From Burkholderiales bacterium RIFCSPLOWO2_12_FULL_65_40 (GTDB taxonomy: Bacteria; Pseudomonadota; Gammaproteobacteria; Burkholderiales; Burkholderiaceae_C), in the NCBI GenBank assembly GCA_001770955.1, contig MESL01000009.1, forward strand, positions 1-52,224: a DNA stretch of 52,224 bases. The letters run 5' to 3'. Positions 1 to 7,623 of this stretch are shown piece by piece. The notes beneath the pieces are model-generated. The model was not told the origin of the DNA, did no database searches, and was given only the letters and a program-made list of their open reading frames with translations. The translations under genes and the position numbers were made by a program. Every line of letters begins with the position of its first letter. The stretch's first letter is position 1.

Positions 1-1033
1 GCCCGCGCCAATTGACCCACACCAGCCGCCCAGCCCCGTGGAAGGCGCGGAAATCCACCGAAAAGTTCGGGCTGTTCCCCGCCAGGTGCCTGCGGTACGC
101 CGCCTGCACGCGCCCGCGATCCTCGGGGTCGATGAGCTTCTCCAGAAAGCGCCAGCCACCGTCATGCACATGATCGCCGTCACCCAGCCCGACGATCTGG
201 TGAAAACGCCCGGACACATGCAGGGCGTCCGTTCGCAAGTTCCAATACCAGATGCCGTCATTGGATCCGCGGGTCGCCAGCAAATAGCGGTTTTCGGAGC
301 GCACCAACTCCAGCTCGGTGTTCTTCTGCTGGGTCACGTCGATCATCAGGCCGATCATGCGGTTCGGCCGCCCCGGCTCGACCACTGCGCGGCACAGATC
401 GCGCACCCACACCACCTTGCCGGACTTGGCAATCAGCCGGTAACTCATCTCGTAGGCATAGCTGTGCGTGGCGTTGTAGGCGGCATCGTCGATCAGCAGG
501 GCCTGCTCCAGATCATCGGGATGCACATGCGCCCGCCAGAAGCCCGGGTCAGCCCGCCACTCCTCCACGGAGTAACCGAACAAGCGTTCGACCTGCGGGC
601 TCAGAAAGGTATTGCCCACGCCGATTTCAGCTTCCCACACCACGCCATCAATGGTCTCCAGCAGGCGCAGAAAGCGCTGGCGAACCTCCACCAGCACCTG
701 CTCGGTGACTTCGGTGATCTCGATCAGGACACCCTGGCGGCTGATCACCCGCTCCGCCGCATCCGTCTCCGGGTGGAGCTGCAAACGCACCCAGCGGTAG
801 TCCGCGCCGGCGAATCGCATCCGGAACACCGGCATGCCCGAGCGCATGGTGCCGATGTCGTCGGGGTGCACAAACTCCAGCAGAGACCTGCCGAGCGCCG
901 CCTCCACCGAATGGCCGGTGAGCTTGCGCCACGCCGGGTTCAGATAAGTGATCTCCCACAGTGCATCGGTTTGCACCACCGCCTCGGGCAGCAGTTGCAG
1001 CAGTTTTGCGGACGGCGCGGGAGTGGTGGGCAT
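1..1033 (-). CDS. Multi-PAS-domain sensor protein (N-terminal part, cut by window edge)
   Basis: The minus strand reads open from an ATG at 1033 to the window edge, giving 344 residues with no stop. Three PAS-like modules follow one another: about residues 8-110 (LPEAVVQTD, then NPAWRKLTGHS and FVHPDD), about 120-245 (VVWEAEIG, FLSPQVERLFGYS, HVHPDDLEQ, PAC-type WVRDLCRAV) and from about 250 on (NDGIWYWNLRTD, FHQIVGLGD, LIDPEDRGR, WVNWRG). PAS modules sense small ligands, redox or light and pass the signal to a C-terminal output domain. That output (histidine kinase, GGDEF/EAL or other) lies outside the window, so the type of signalling is unknown. No signal peptide or membrane segment is visible, so a cytoplasmic protein is likely. 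The upstream side carries a repeat end at 1070-1116. Confidence 0.85.
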   Translation of the reverse strand, partial: MPTTPAPSAKLLQLLPEAVVQTDALWEITYLNPAWRKLTGHSVEAALGRSLLEFVHPDDIGTMRSGMPVFRMRFAGADYRWVRLQLHPETDAAERVISRQGVLIEITEVTEQVLVEVRQRFLRLLETIDGVVWEAEIGVGNTFLSPQVERLFGYSVEEWRADPGFWRAHVHPDDLEQALLIDDAAYNATHSYAYEMSYRLIAKSGKVVWVRDLCRAVVEPGRPNRMIGLMIDVTQQKNTELELVRSENRYLLATRGSNDGIWYWNLRTDALHVSGRFHQIVGLGDGDHVHDGGWRFLEKLIDPEDRGRVQAAYRRHLAGNSPNFSVDFRAFHGAGRLVWVNWRG

Positions 1034-1069
1034 GCAGGGCTGTCGCGAAAGGGGGGGGCAGTTACATCC

Positions 1070-1116
1070 AACGGATAGAAAAATCAACCACGTTGGATCA
1101 AGTATGGCACGGGTTT
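1070..1116 (-). repeat. Diverged single copy of the 51.3-kb repeat end
   Basis: Read on the minus strand, these 47 bases match the end of the tandem repeat at 51303-51548 at roughly 38 of 47 positions. The shared parts are CGTGCCATACTTG and CTATCCGTT. In both places the match stops at the same CCGTT, after which the flanks differ. That is how the end of a mobile element or a dispersed repeat would look. The other copies lie next to an IS91-family transposase. Confidence 0.6.
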
Positions 1117-1165
1117 ATGGTGCCTGAGCCCCCTTGGTTTCGGTGGCTTGGGGCAGCGAAAGTGT

Positions 1166-1305
1166 GCAAGCCAGCAACGCCCTCCCCGGCGCTGGCTCGC
1201 TCATATCACGACGGCATCACCCGTCAGAGCGCCACCTTCACCCCCACCGTCGCATTGCGCCCCATCAAAGGCGCGGCCGTCTTGATGAAGAAGGAGTACG
1301 CCTGA
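1166..1305. repeat. Left copy of a direct repeat of a TonB-receptor gene end
   Basis: About 140 bp match 3246-3386 at roughly nine positions in ten by eye, with one single-base gap. The repeat covers the last 26 or so codons of a TonB receptor plus about 60 bp of 3' flank with a stem-loop (GCCAGC at 1170-1175 pairing with GCTGGC at 1191-1196). The two copies bracket the AT-richer insert carrying the gene at 1526-2965. Confidence 0.8.
1224..1305 (-). pseudogene. 3' stub of a TonB-dependent receptor
   Basis: The minus strand encodes FIKTAAPLMGRNATVGVKVAL and a stop at 1224. The intact receptor ends almost identically at 3305 (FIKTAAPLMGRNVTVGVRVAF). The C-terminal aromatic or hydrophobic end is the usual outer-membrane barrel signature. 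Upstream of about 1305 the reading frame loses all similarity to the family, so only the last beta-strand remains. The stub differs from the intact copy by several substitutions, which suggests it came from a related second receptor gene or is an old duplicate. Confidence 0.75.
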
Positions 1306-1525
1306 TCGCAGTCGGGTATCAGCCAGAAGCAGCCATTCGACGCATGATCTTCTGTGTTCATCATTGACTGAAATCCAGAAATTTTTAGGTTTGTCGAAAC
1401 GCTACAACAGCAAATTTGCCCTTGAGCCTGTAAATTCATAAAGTTATACACGAACTAGACATGCCTGCTGCATACCTTCTAAATCTAGTTAGAGCCACTC
1501 CACCGGTTCAATCTTCAAGAACTAA

Positions 1526-2965
1526 ATGCCAAAAATTAATAATCCGGCGACAATCGCAACCCAATTCGGCATCGACGCGAAAACTCTCGTCGATCTTGGC
1601 GTCGTAAATGTTTTGTTGAATACGGATACGCCACTTTTCATTGATCCACTACTTCTTAGCCACAGCGAGCATGAAGAGATTAGGGTCGGTGCACATCAGC
1701 GCTACACCAATCGCTTTCAAACAATCATAAAACTTTTGGCAGCATCTAAGGAAAAAGACGATCTACCTTGGAGAAGTGCACAACGTCTGTTTCGATTCTC
1801 CGAGATCAGTTGGACGTGCCTTGGTTACGGATCGTCGGTGAATGGCTCAGGTTTTGGCAAGGATTTGGTGTCGGCCACACTTGAAACTGCAGCTCAAATC
1901 GTTGCCCTCGGCGTAACTGACGTCGATCTATTCATGGCACTCGCACTATTCGAGGAAGGCATCGGTCCAGATCGAATCAGCGACATGACTACTAACATAG
2001 TCCTACCTGATCTTGTTGAGTTCTCTCGTCGAATCAACGAGACACTCATGCTCCCAACGCGGAGCTTCAAGTTGTCTGGGGTGGATACCGAACTCATCGT
2101 TAATCCGTTTTCCGAGAAGCCTCTGTTGCTTGTCCCTGCCGATATTGTCAGAGACCTACCAATCGCTACCGATTGGTCAGACATATCTCATGTAGTAAGA
2201 GAGAACGAGGAATTACGAGACAAGGTGAATGGCCAGATTGGTGAAATTTGGGCGACCATGTCGAAGGAAGACAAGGCGCGCCTAAAGCGTTCTGCGTTGA
2301 GCAGCAAGGCGGCGTTCGATCAGGTCATGACTCTAGTTCGAGAGGTTGCTCCAAGCTCCTACGATCTCCGATCCGATCCCAATGGGGAACTCTTCTGGAC
2401 CGAACTTCTCACGTCTATCGCACGCGAGTACCCGGTCAACTTAACTGAATTTAAGAAGGAAAATCTTTCGCTCGCGGAAGCAAAAGAAGTCGTCAATGCA
2501 ATCCTCCGCCAGTTCAAAGATCTGGTTGAGAATAAGGGGCTTTGGAAAGAGCTGTGGGACGACACGGGCAAACCACGTAGGGAGAAGGCGGCTCAGCGGC
2601 TATTGTTCGCTGTCGCGTACAGCTACTGTAAGGCAAACAATCTTGACTTGACGCCAGAAGCTGATTCTGGAAACGGTCCGGTCGACTTCAAAGTTTCTCG
2701 AGGTTTCGACACAAAGATCGTCGTCGAAATAAAGCTTTCGACGAATGGCAAGACGGTGCACGGCTACGAAAAGCAGCTGGAAATTTATAAAAAGGCAGAT
2801 GACACGGACGTAGGCATTTTCGTGCTTATTGATGTTGGTTTGTTAGGGCAAAAGTATGCCACGATTCAGCGCGTCCGTAATGAGTTCTTAGCGAACAATG
2901 GCGTAGCTTCTGACATTTGGTACGTCAACGGGCTACAGAAAGACTCGGCAAGTAAGCGCGATTGA
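1526..2965 (+). CDS. Unrecognised protein with C-terminal PD-(D/E)xK nuclease-like motif
   Basis: The 479-residue product is not one I recognise by name. Its last third looks like a restriction-endonuclease-like fold: Asp387 in GPVDFKVS, a beta-strand, then Glu401-x-Lys403 in VVEIKLSTNG, followed by a helix with YEKQLEIYKKA. This is the D...ExK arrangement of metal-dependent DNA nucleases. The first 380 residues are mainly helical and charged, with no P-loop or methylase motif. Codon use is more AT-rich than in the neighbours. The gene stands alone between two copies of a receptor gene end, which suggests transfer. I infer a stand-alone defence or restriction-type protein. Nuclease activity is not proven, and the nuclease-like fold could instead be only a DNA-binding module. 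Confidence 0.75.
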   Translation: MPKINNPATIATQFGIDAKTLVDLGVVNVLLNTDTPLFIDPLLLSHSEHEEIRVGAHQRYTNRFQTIIKLLAASKEKDDLPWRSAQRLFRFSEISWTCLGYGSSVNGSGFGKDLVSATLETAAQIVALGVTDVDLFMALALFEEGIGPDRISDMTTNIVLPDLVEFSRRINETLMLPTRSFKLSGVDTELIVNPFSEKPLLLVPADIVRDLPIATDWSDISHVVRENEELRDKVNGQIGEIWATMSKEDKARLKRSALSSKAAFDQVMTLVREVAPSSYDLRSDPNGELFWTELLTSIAREYPVNLTEFKKENLSLAEAKEVVNAILRQFKDLVENKGLWKELWDDTGKPRREKAAQRLLFAVAYSYCKANNLDLTPEADSGNGPVDFKVSRGFDTKIVVEIKLSTNGKTVHGYEKQLEIYKKADDTDVGIFVLIDVGLLGQKYATIQRVRNEFLANNGVASDIWYVNGLQKDSASKRD

Positions 2966-3245
2966 TCCACCACACGCGTGCAGTGCAAGGTATCCCTAAT
3001 TATTCCTTCTGGCGGACTGCCCTTCAGCCATCCGCTTAAAAGCTGCTAATACTATTCAGCAAATGATTGTTTGTGGCTGATATTAGGCGGGAAACCATAA
3101 TCAATAAGGTACGACAAGACTAAACAACGACGCAGAGGGGTATTGTTAGCAACTTTTTGGCTTGTTCGTTAGTGAACGTTTGCTCTGGGTCGATAGCGAT
3201 CCAATCGGATTGCCGAACCCTCCACAAATAGTCTTCACCGGCTGC
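2966..3245. other. AT-richer gap downstream of the nuclease-like gene
   Basis: No coding region is convincing here. The base composition stays like that of the preceding gene until about 3240, where the second copy of the direct repeat begins. This marks the right limit of the apparent insert. I see no transposase, integrase or tRNA in it. Confidence 0.6.
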
Positions 3246-3386
3246 GCAAGCCAGCAGCGCCCTCCCCCGCCGCTGGCTCGCTCACATCAAGACGGCATCG
3301 CCCGTCAGAATGCCACCCTCACCCCCACCGTCACATTGCGCCCCATCAAAGGCGCGGCTGTCTTGATGAAGGAGGTGTGGGCGTAG
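3246..3386. repeat. Right copy of the direct repeat (intact receptor end)
   Basis: This copy contains the last codons of the intact receptor gene (stop at 3305-3307) and its 3' flank with the stem-loop 3250-3277. It matches 1166-1305. Confidence 0.8.
3250..3277 (-). terminator. Stem-loop downstream of the TonB receptor
   Basis: GCCAGC at 3250-3255 pairs with GCTGGC at 3272-3277, with a further GCG/CGC pairing inside. It starts about 28 bases past the receptor stop. No T-run follows on the minus strand, so it may be a weak terminator or an RNA-stabilising hairpin. Confidence 0.45.
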
Positions 3387-5386
3387 GCCAGCCGGTCCGT
3401 CAGGTTGTGGCCCTTCAGGTACACCTGCCACGGCGTGCCATTCGTCTGCCCGCTGTAGCTCACCCCCAGGTTCAGCATGCCGTAACCGGGCGTGGGCTGC
3501 TCGAAGGCGGCCACGCGGCTCTGGCGGGCCACTTGCAGCCACTCCACCTGGCCTTGCCAGGCGTTCCAGGTGGCGTCCAGGCGCAGGCCGGCGCGGGCCG
3601 GGGGGATGCGGGGGAGCAGGCTGCCATCGTGCAGGCGGGCGCGCACGGCGTCGCCGAACAGGGTAACGCCTACATGGCGGTTCAGGCGCTGGCGCACCTG
3701 GGCTTCGATGCCGGTGAAGGTGGCGTTTTGCTGGGCGTATTGCAGCAGTTGCAGGCCGTCCAGCTCGTCGAGCGTGGCGCCGTGGATGTAGCCGTTGATG
3801 CGGTTGCGGAACACGCTCACGCCAAAGGTGGTGTCGCCGCTGGTCTTGCGCAGGCTCAGGTCGATGTTGTTCGACGTTTCAGCGCGCAGGTTGGCGTCGC
3901 CGCGCTCGTAGGTGGCGGTGGCCATGTGTAGGCCGCGGGCGTACAGCTCTTCGGGCGTGGGGGCGCGGCTGGCGCGGGTGAGGCTGGCGCCCAGCTGGTA
4001 GCCGGGGCGGAACTTCCACACCGCGCCCAGCGATGCCGAGGTGCCGATGTGGCTGCGCTCCAGGGCGCTGGTTTCTGCCTGGGCCGTCTGGCGGTCGTGG
4101 CGCAGGGCGGCCTCGAAGCGCCAGTCGCCCCAGCGGTATTCCTCCAGCGCGAACAGGCCGGCGCGGCGTGTGGTGGTGGGCTGGATGTAGGCCTCGTCGC
4201 CCTCGGCGGCAAAGCGGCGTTGCGAAGCCTGCACGCCCAGCATGCCGCGCCAGCCGGCCACGGGTTCGTGCTGCAATTCCACGCGGGCGCTGTGGGCCTT
4301 GTTTTGGAAGGTGGTGACGGGGGTGCCGTCTTCCACCTCGTCATGCTGGTAGTCAGTGATGCCGGCGCGCAGGCGCAGGGCGGTGAAGCCTGCAAAGGGG
4401 TTGCGCAGCTCGCCCCGGATGTCCAGGCGCTCGCTGCGCAGGTCGACCACGGGCACGTCGCCGTGTTCGCCCTCGCCGCCGTGGTCGTGGCCGTCGTCCT
4501 CGCCGTGGCTGCCGCAGTGCAGGCGGTCGCCATGGGTGTGGCAACCGTCAAAACCGTGGTTGTGGCCCGGCAGGCCGTAGCGGGCGTTCTGGCGCGTGAT
4601 GGCGGCGCCCAGGTATCCGCGTTCGCCCACCCACGAGATGCTCACGCTGCCGGTGTCGGTGCGGTTGAAGCTGCCGGGCACCTTGCGGTCCACATGGCCG
4701 TCGTGCAGCCAGCCGGGGCCCACGCGGTAGTCGCCTGCGTCGCGCGCCACGCCCTCCACGTGCACGGCCAGGTTACCCGTGCCGCCGGTGAGCGAGAACA
4801 CGCCCGCCTTCTCGCTGGCGCCGCTGTTGGCGCGCAGCTCCAGGCTGCCTTCGTAGCCCTTGGCGGGCACGGCGGTTGGCACCTTGCCGTCGAGCACGTT
4901 GACCACGCCGCCCACCGCGCCGTCGCCATGCACCAGGGCCGAGGGGCCACGCAGCACTTCGATCTGGGTGGCGAGCAGGGGCTCAGAGACGACGGCGTGG
5001 TCGGGGCTGAGGGTGGAGGCGTCGTGCAGCTCGGCGCCGTCGCTCAGCACCTTGACGCGTGGGCCGTCCATTCCGCGGATGATGGGGCGGCTGGCCCCGG
5101 CGCCGAAGTGGCTGCTGGTGATGCCGGGCTCGCCAGCCAGGGTTTCGCCCAGCGTGGCCTCGCGGCGCTGCACGAGTTCGTCGCCTTCGAGCACGCTGGC
5201 GGGGGTGGTCATGTCGCTGGCACCCAGTTGCAGGCCGCTGGCCGACACGGTGACGGGCGGCAGGCTGGGGGCCGGGGTTTCTGCGGGACTGTTCTGGGCC
5301 TGGGCAAGGCTGGACGCGGCCAGCACGGCGGCCAGGGCCACGGGGCGCAGGGCGGGAAGGAACGAGGTTGCGGTGTGTTGTTGCAT
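3305..5386 (-). CDS. znuD: TonB-dependent outer-membrane receptor, ZnuD-like (zinc uptake)
   Basis: The product has 693 residues from the chosen ATG at 5386. An in-frame ATG 30 codons upstream exists, but only the 5386 start gives a clean signal peptide (MQQHTATSFLPAL ... ASSLAQAQ). The plug domain follows (VTVSASGLQLG, GITSSHFGAGASRPIIRG, VEVLRGP-like IEVLRGPSALVHGDGAVGG), then a 22-strand-type barrel ending in VGVRVAF. One extracellular loop, about residues 255-300, is packed with His, Asp, Glu and Cys (GCHTHGDRLHCGSHG, DGHDHGG), as in zinc receptors of the ZnuD family. It brings bound metal into the periplasm using TonB energy. Neighbours upstream on the same strand are a DUF2946 protein and a Cys-rich exported protein, which fits a metal-uptake unit. 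No Zur box was identified. Copper or nickel specificity is also possible. Confidence 0.85.
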   Translation of the reverse strand: MQQHTATSFLPALRPVALAAVLAASSLAQAQNSPAETPAPSLPPVTVSASGLQLGASDMTTPASVLEGDELVQRREATLGETLAGEPGITSSHFGAGASRPIIRGMDGPRVKVLSDGAELHDASTLSPDHAVVSEPLLATQIEVLRGPSALVHGDGAVGGVVNVLDGKVPTAVPAKGYEGSLELRANSGASEKAGVFSLTGGTGNLAVHVEGVARDAGDYRVGPGWLHDGHVDRKVPGSFNRTDTGSVSISWVGERGYLGAAITRQNARYGLPGHNHGFDGCHTHGDRLHCGSHGEDDGHDHGGEGEHGDVPVVDLRSERLDIRGELRNPFAGFTALRLRAGITDYQHDEVEDGTPVTTFQNKAHSARVELQHEPVAGWRGMLGVQASQRRFAAEGDEAYIQPTTTRRAGLFALEEYRWGDWRFEAALRHDRQTAQAETSALERSHIGTSASLGAVWKFRPGYQLGASLTRASRAPTPEELYARGLHMATATYERGDANLRAETSNNIDLSLRKTSGDTTFGVSVFRNRINGYIHGATLDELDGLQLLQYAQQNATFTGIEAQVRQRLNRHVGVTLFGDAVRARLHDGSLLPRIPPARAGLRLDATWNAWQGQVEWLQVARQSRVAAFEQPTPGYGMLNLGVSYSGQTNGTPWQVYLKGHNLTDRLAYAHTSFIKTAAPLMGRNVTVGVRVAF

Positions 5387-5489
5387 GGAAATAGGTGTGC
5401 GGGTGCGGCACGGCCGGCGCCACGCTGGCCCGTCAAACGCAGGCGCGCGAATGCCATGGCCATGCCACGGTTTCAAGCAAAATTGGCCT

Positions 5490-5533
5490 CTAGCGCTTAT
5501 GCATCAAACGCCAGTAGCTATCAATTCAGGAGT
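5490..5533 (-). repeat. Dispersed palindromic repeat, copy 1
   Basis: Read on the minus strand it contains CTCCTGAATTGATAGCTA, then ACTGGCG, then ATAAGCGCTAGAGGCC. The same arrangement is seen at 42164-42228. It lies between the DUF2946 gene and the TonB receptor gene. The AATTGATAGCT core is shared with 48666-48712. Confidence 0.75.
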
Positions 5534-5564
5534 AACTGGATCGGGTACGGCGGGCAGAAGCCCG

Positions 5565-5960
5565 TCACCCCAGCGCCCGCAGGGGCGGCCCCCGGGCGTG
5601 GAACAGCGCCACATGGCGTGGCGCCGTGCCCGTGGCGAGCCAGGGCGCGGGCAGCGCGGCGGGCAGCGGGGGCGGAAGGGCCTGGGGCGCGCCCAGGGCG
5701 GCGTCGGCCAGCGCGAGCTGGTCGAGCAATAGGCAGTCCACCGGGGTGTGGTCTGCCAGGAGGGGAAGGAGAAAATAGCCCGCGCCGTCCGCTGGCGCCG
5801 CCGCATGCGCGGCATGCTGGTGTGCACCCTGCCCGCCGTGCACCGACTGGTGCAGGCGGCCCAGCGTGGGCGCCCAGACCAGGGCCAGCAGCAGCCACAG
5901 CAACGCCGCACCCTGGCGCAGGCGCAGGATGGGGTGCAGGGGGCGGTGTCGCGGCTGCAT
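5565..5960 (-). CDS. DUF2946-type membrane/exported protein
   Basis: The 131-residue product begins with basic residues and a hydrophobic segment (about residues 17-32, GAALLWLLLALVWAPTLG), followed by a His-rich stretch (LHQSVHGGQGAHQHAAHAA) and a C-terminal ARGPP motif. This combination is typical of DUF2946 proteins, which often sit beside TonB receptors for metals or cobalamin. The His cluster suggests metal handling in the periplasm, but the exact role of the family is unknown to me. It ends 178 bp upstream of the receptor gene start, on the same strand. Confidence 0.7.
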   Translation of the reverse strand: MQPRHRPLHPILRLRQGAALLWLLLALVWAPTLGRLHQSVHGGQGAHQHAAHAAAPADGAGYFLLPLLADHTPVDCLLLDQLALADAALGAPQALPPPLPAALPAPWLATGTAPRHVALFHARGPPLRALG

Positions 5961-5996
5961 CAGTTGCCAGGGTGGCGGGGGGGGGCTGAATCGGCC

Positions 5997-6248
5997 TCAG
6001 TGCGCGTGCTTCATGCCGCAGTATTTGCCGATGGCCAGGTTCTTGCAGGCGGCCTGCAGTTCTTTCATGCAGACATCCTGGCCCTTGCCCGAGGCCAGGC
6101 ATTTGGCTGCGGCCTCGTGCGCGGCGGCCATGGCGCGGTGGCGCTCGATGTCGGCCTGGGTTTCCTTGTCGGAATGCGTCTGCGCCTGGGTCAGGGTCGC
6201 GACGAGCAGCAGGGGCGCCAGCGCCAGCGTGGCAAATGGGTTCTTCAT
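5997..6248 (-). CDS. Small exported Cys-rich protein
   Basis: The 83-residue protein has a signal peptide (MKNPFATLALAPLLLVATLTQAQ) and a mature part of about 60 residues with four cysteines (KCLASGKGQDVCMKEL, AACKNLAIGKYC) and a C-terminal GMKHAH. The Cys and His spacing could bind a metal or form two disulfides in the periplasm. I do not recognise a named family. It sits 36 bp upstream of the DUF2946 gene on the same strand and probably belongs to the same metal-related unit as the TonB receptor. A short perfect stem (CGGGCA/TGCCCG, 6269-6283) separates it from msrA. Confidence 0.75.
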   Translation of the reverse strand: MKNPFATLALAPLLLVATLTQAQTHSDKETQADIERHRAMAAAHEAAAKCLASGKGQDVCMKELQAACKNLAIGKYCGMKHAH

Positions 6249-6294
6249 GGGGCTGAATTCTTTCAGATCGGGCAGGTTGCCCGTGCCGTCAGCG

Positions 6295-6852
6295 TCATTC
6301 GTCCTTCAAAAACCGGGCGAAGGTCTTGCGAAACTTGACCACCTTGGGGCCTACGACATAGGCGCAGTAGCCCTGCAAAGGGTTCTTGGCGTAATAGTCC
6401 TGATGGTAATCCTCTGCGGGCCAGTAATTGTGCAGAGGCTGCACTTCGGTGGTGATGCTGGCACCCAACAGCTTGTCTTGCGATATTTCGCGGATCAGGT
6501 CGTTGGCCACTTCCGAGTGTGCCGGGTCTTCGAAATAGATGCCGCTGCGGTATTGCGTGCCCACGTCGTTGCCCTGGCGGTTGAGGGTGGTGGGGTCGTG
6601 GGTGGCAAAAAAGATCTCCAGAATGTCGCGCAGGCCGATGACGGCCGGGTCGAAGGTCAGACGCACCACCTCGGCATGGCCGGTGGAGCCGGTGCAGACC
6701 TGTTCGTAGCGGGGGCGCACCACCGCTCCGTTGCAGTAGCCGCTTTCAACGTCGGTGATGCCGCGCACGCTGTCGAATACGGCTTCAGTGCACCAGAAGC
6801 ATCCACCGCCCAAGGTGATGGTGGGCAGGCCCGGGGATTGTGGTTGTGACAT
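6295..6852 (-). CDS. msrA: Peptide methionine-(S)-sulfoxide reductase MsrA
   Basis: MsrA reduces methionine-S-sulfoxide in proteins using thioredoxin. The 185-residue product from the ATG at 6852 carries the catalytic GGGCFWCTEAVF motif near the N-terminus, then GYCNGAVVRPRYEQV, STGHAEVVRLTFDP and the conserved NDVGTQYRSGIYF and EDYHQDYY segments, all typical of the family. An upstream ATG at 6891 would add 13 residues that have no counterpart and would overlap the TetR operator, so 6852 is preferred. It is divergent from the tetR-like gene, and the start lies about 55 bp from the palindrome at 6907-6928, so the regulator may also affect msrA. Confidence 0.95.
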   Translation of the reverse strand: MSQPQSPGLPTITLGGGCFWCTEAVFDSVRGITDVESGYCNGAVVRPRYEQVCTGSTGHAEVVRLTFDPAVIGLRDILEIFFATHDPTTLNRQGNDVGTQYRSGIYFEDPAHSEVANDLIREISQDKLLGASITTEVQPLHNYWPAEDYHQDYYAKNPLQGYCAYVVGPKVVKFRKTFARFLKDE

Positions 6853-6906
6853 GCTCCAATGGTGCTTGAAGTGCAGTATTTGACGCAGCAAAGGGGCTTT
6901 GCTACA

Positions 6907-6928
6907 TTACTAACCAGTCAGTCAGTAA
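6907..6928. promoter_or_regulatory. Palindromic operator for the TetR regulator
   Basis: TTACTAACCAGTCAGTCAGTAA is an imperfect palindrome (outer TTACT/AGTAA and inner pairs) located 11 bases before the GTG start of the TetR gene and between it and msrA. ACTGACTGGTTAGTA-type sites are common operators of efflux-pump TetR repressors. Self-repression of the regulator and control of the downstream pump is inferred. Confidence 0.7.
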
Positions 6929-6938
6929 ATAACACCCC

Positions 6939-7619
6939 GTGCCTTCCGTCCCCCTCCCCCCTGCTCCGGCACCCAAACGCGAGCGCCGCAAGGAAGCCCG
7001 CCCCGGCGAGTTGCTGGACGCCGCGCTCGACCTGTTCGTGGAGAAGGGCTATGCCGCCACCAAGGTGGATGAGGTGGCTGCGCGTGCCGGGGTGTCCAAG
7101 GGCACGCTGTTTTTGTACTTTCCCAGCAAGGAAGAGCTGTTCAAGGCCGTGGTGCGCGAGAGCATCGTGGGCCGGTTTGGCGAATGGAGCCACGAGCTGG
7201 CGCAGTTTCAGGGCAGCACGGCCGAGATGCTGCGCTACGCCTACTCCACTTGGTGGGAAAGCATTGGCTCCACGCGGGCCTCGGGCATCACCAAGCTCAT
7301 GCTCAGCGAAGCGGGCAATTTCCCGGAAATCACGCAGTTCTACCAGCGCGAAGTGATCGAGCCCGGCCAGCAACTGATCCGGCGCGTGCTGCTGCGCGGC
7401 GTTGAGCGTGGCGAGTTTCGCGCGGTGAACATGGATTACGCCGTGTACGCCGTGCTGGCGCCCATGATCTTCCTGATGCTCTGGAAGCACTCCATTGGCG
7501 CCTGCGTGCCCGACGCGATGGCGTTCGACCCCGAGGCCTATATCAGCAGCCAGGTCGACAACCTGTTGCACGGGCTGCTGGTGCGCCCCGGCCCTCCCCC
7601 TTCACCCCCACCGGTCTGA
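6939..7619 (+). CDS. TetR/AcrR-family transcriptional regulator of the RND pump
   Basis: The 226-residue protein starts at a GTG. Residues 17-70 form the TetR helix-turn-helix (LLDAALDLFVEKGYAATKVD, then VAARAGVSKGTLFLYFPSKE). The remaining helical part would bind the inducer and dimerise; TetR_C-type features such as FPEITQFYQREVIEPG are visible. The gene is followed after 4 bp by the membrane fusion protein gene, so regulator and pump are probably one transcript controlled by the operator at 6907-6928. The C-terminus is proline-rich (PGPPPSPPPV). The inducer is unknown. Confidence 0.93.
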   Translation: MPSVPLPPAPAPKRERRKEARPGELLDAALDLFVEKGYAATKVDEVAARAGVSKGTLFLYFPSKEELFKAVVRESIVGRFGEWSHELAQFQGSTAEMLRYAYSTWWESIGSTRASGITKLMLSEAGNFPEITQFYQREVIEPGQQLIRRVLLRGVERGEFRAVNMDYAVYAVLAPMIFLMLWKHSIGACVPDAMAFDPEAYISSQVDNLLHGLLVRPGPPPSPPPV

Positions 7620-7623
7620 ACCC

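Larger units (their letters stand above)
1034..1525. other. Non-coding stretch with repeat remnants
   Basis: This gap holds, in order, a poly-G run after the PAS gene start, a copy of the repeat end also found near 51.3 kb (1070-1116), a stem-loop (1170-1196) and the 3' stub of a TonB receptor (1224-1305). From about 1306 the sequence becomes AT-richer and unrelated to the receptor. No promoter could be assigned with confidence to the gene at 1526, and no clear Shine-Dalgarno stands before it. Confidence 0.6.

Noticed and set aside
4049..5989. A 646-codon open frame on the plus strand
   Set aside because: It is antisense to the TonB receptor and DUF2946 genes, which show clear family motifs; its composition is Ala/Gly/Val/His-rich without any domain.
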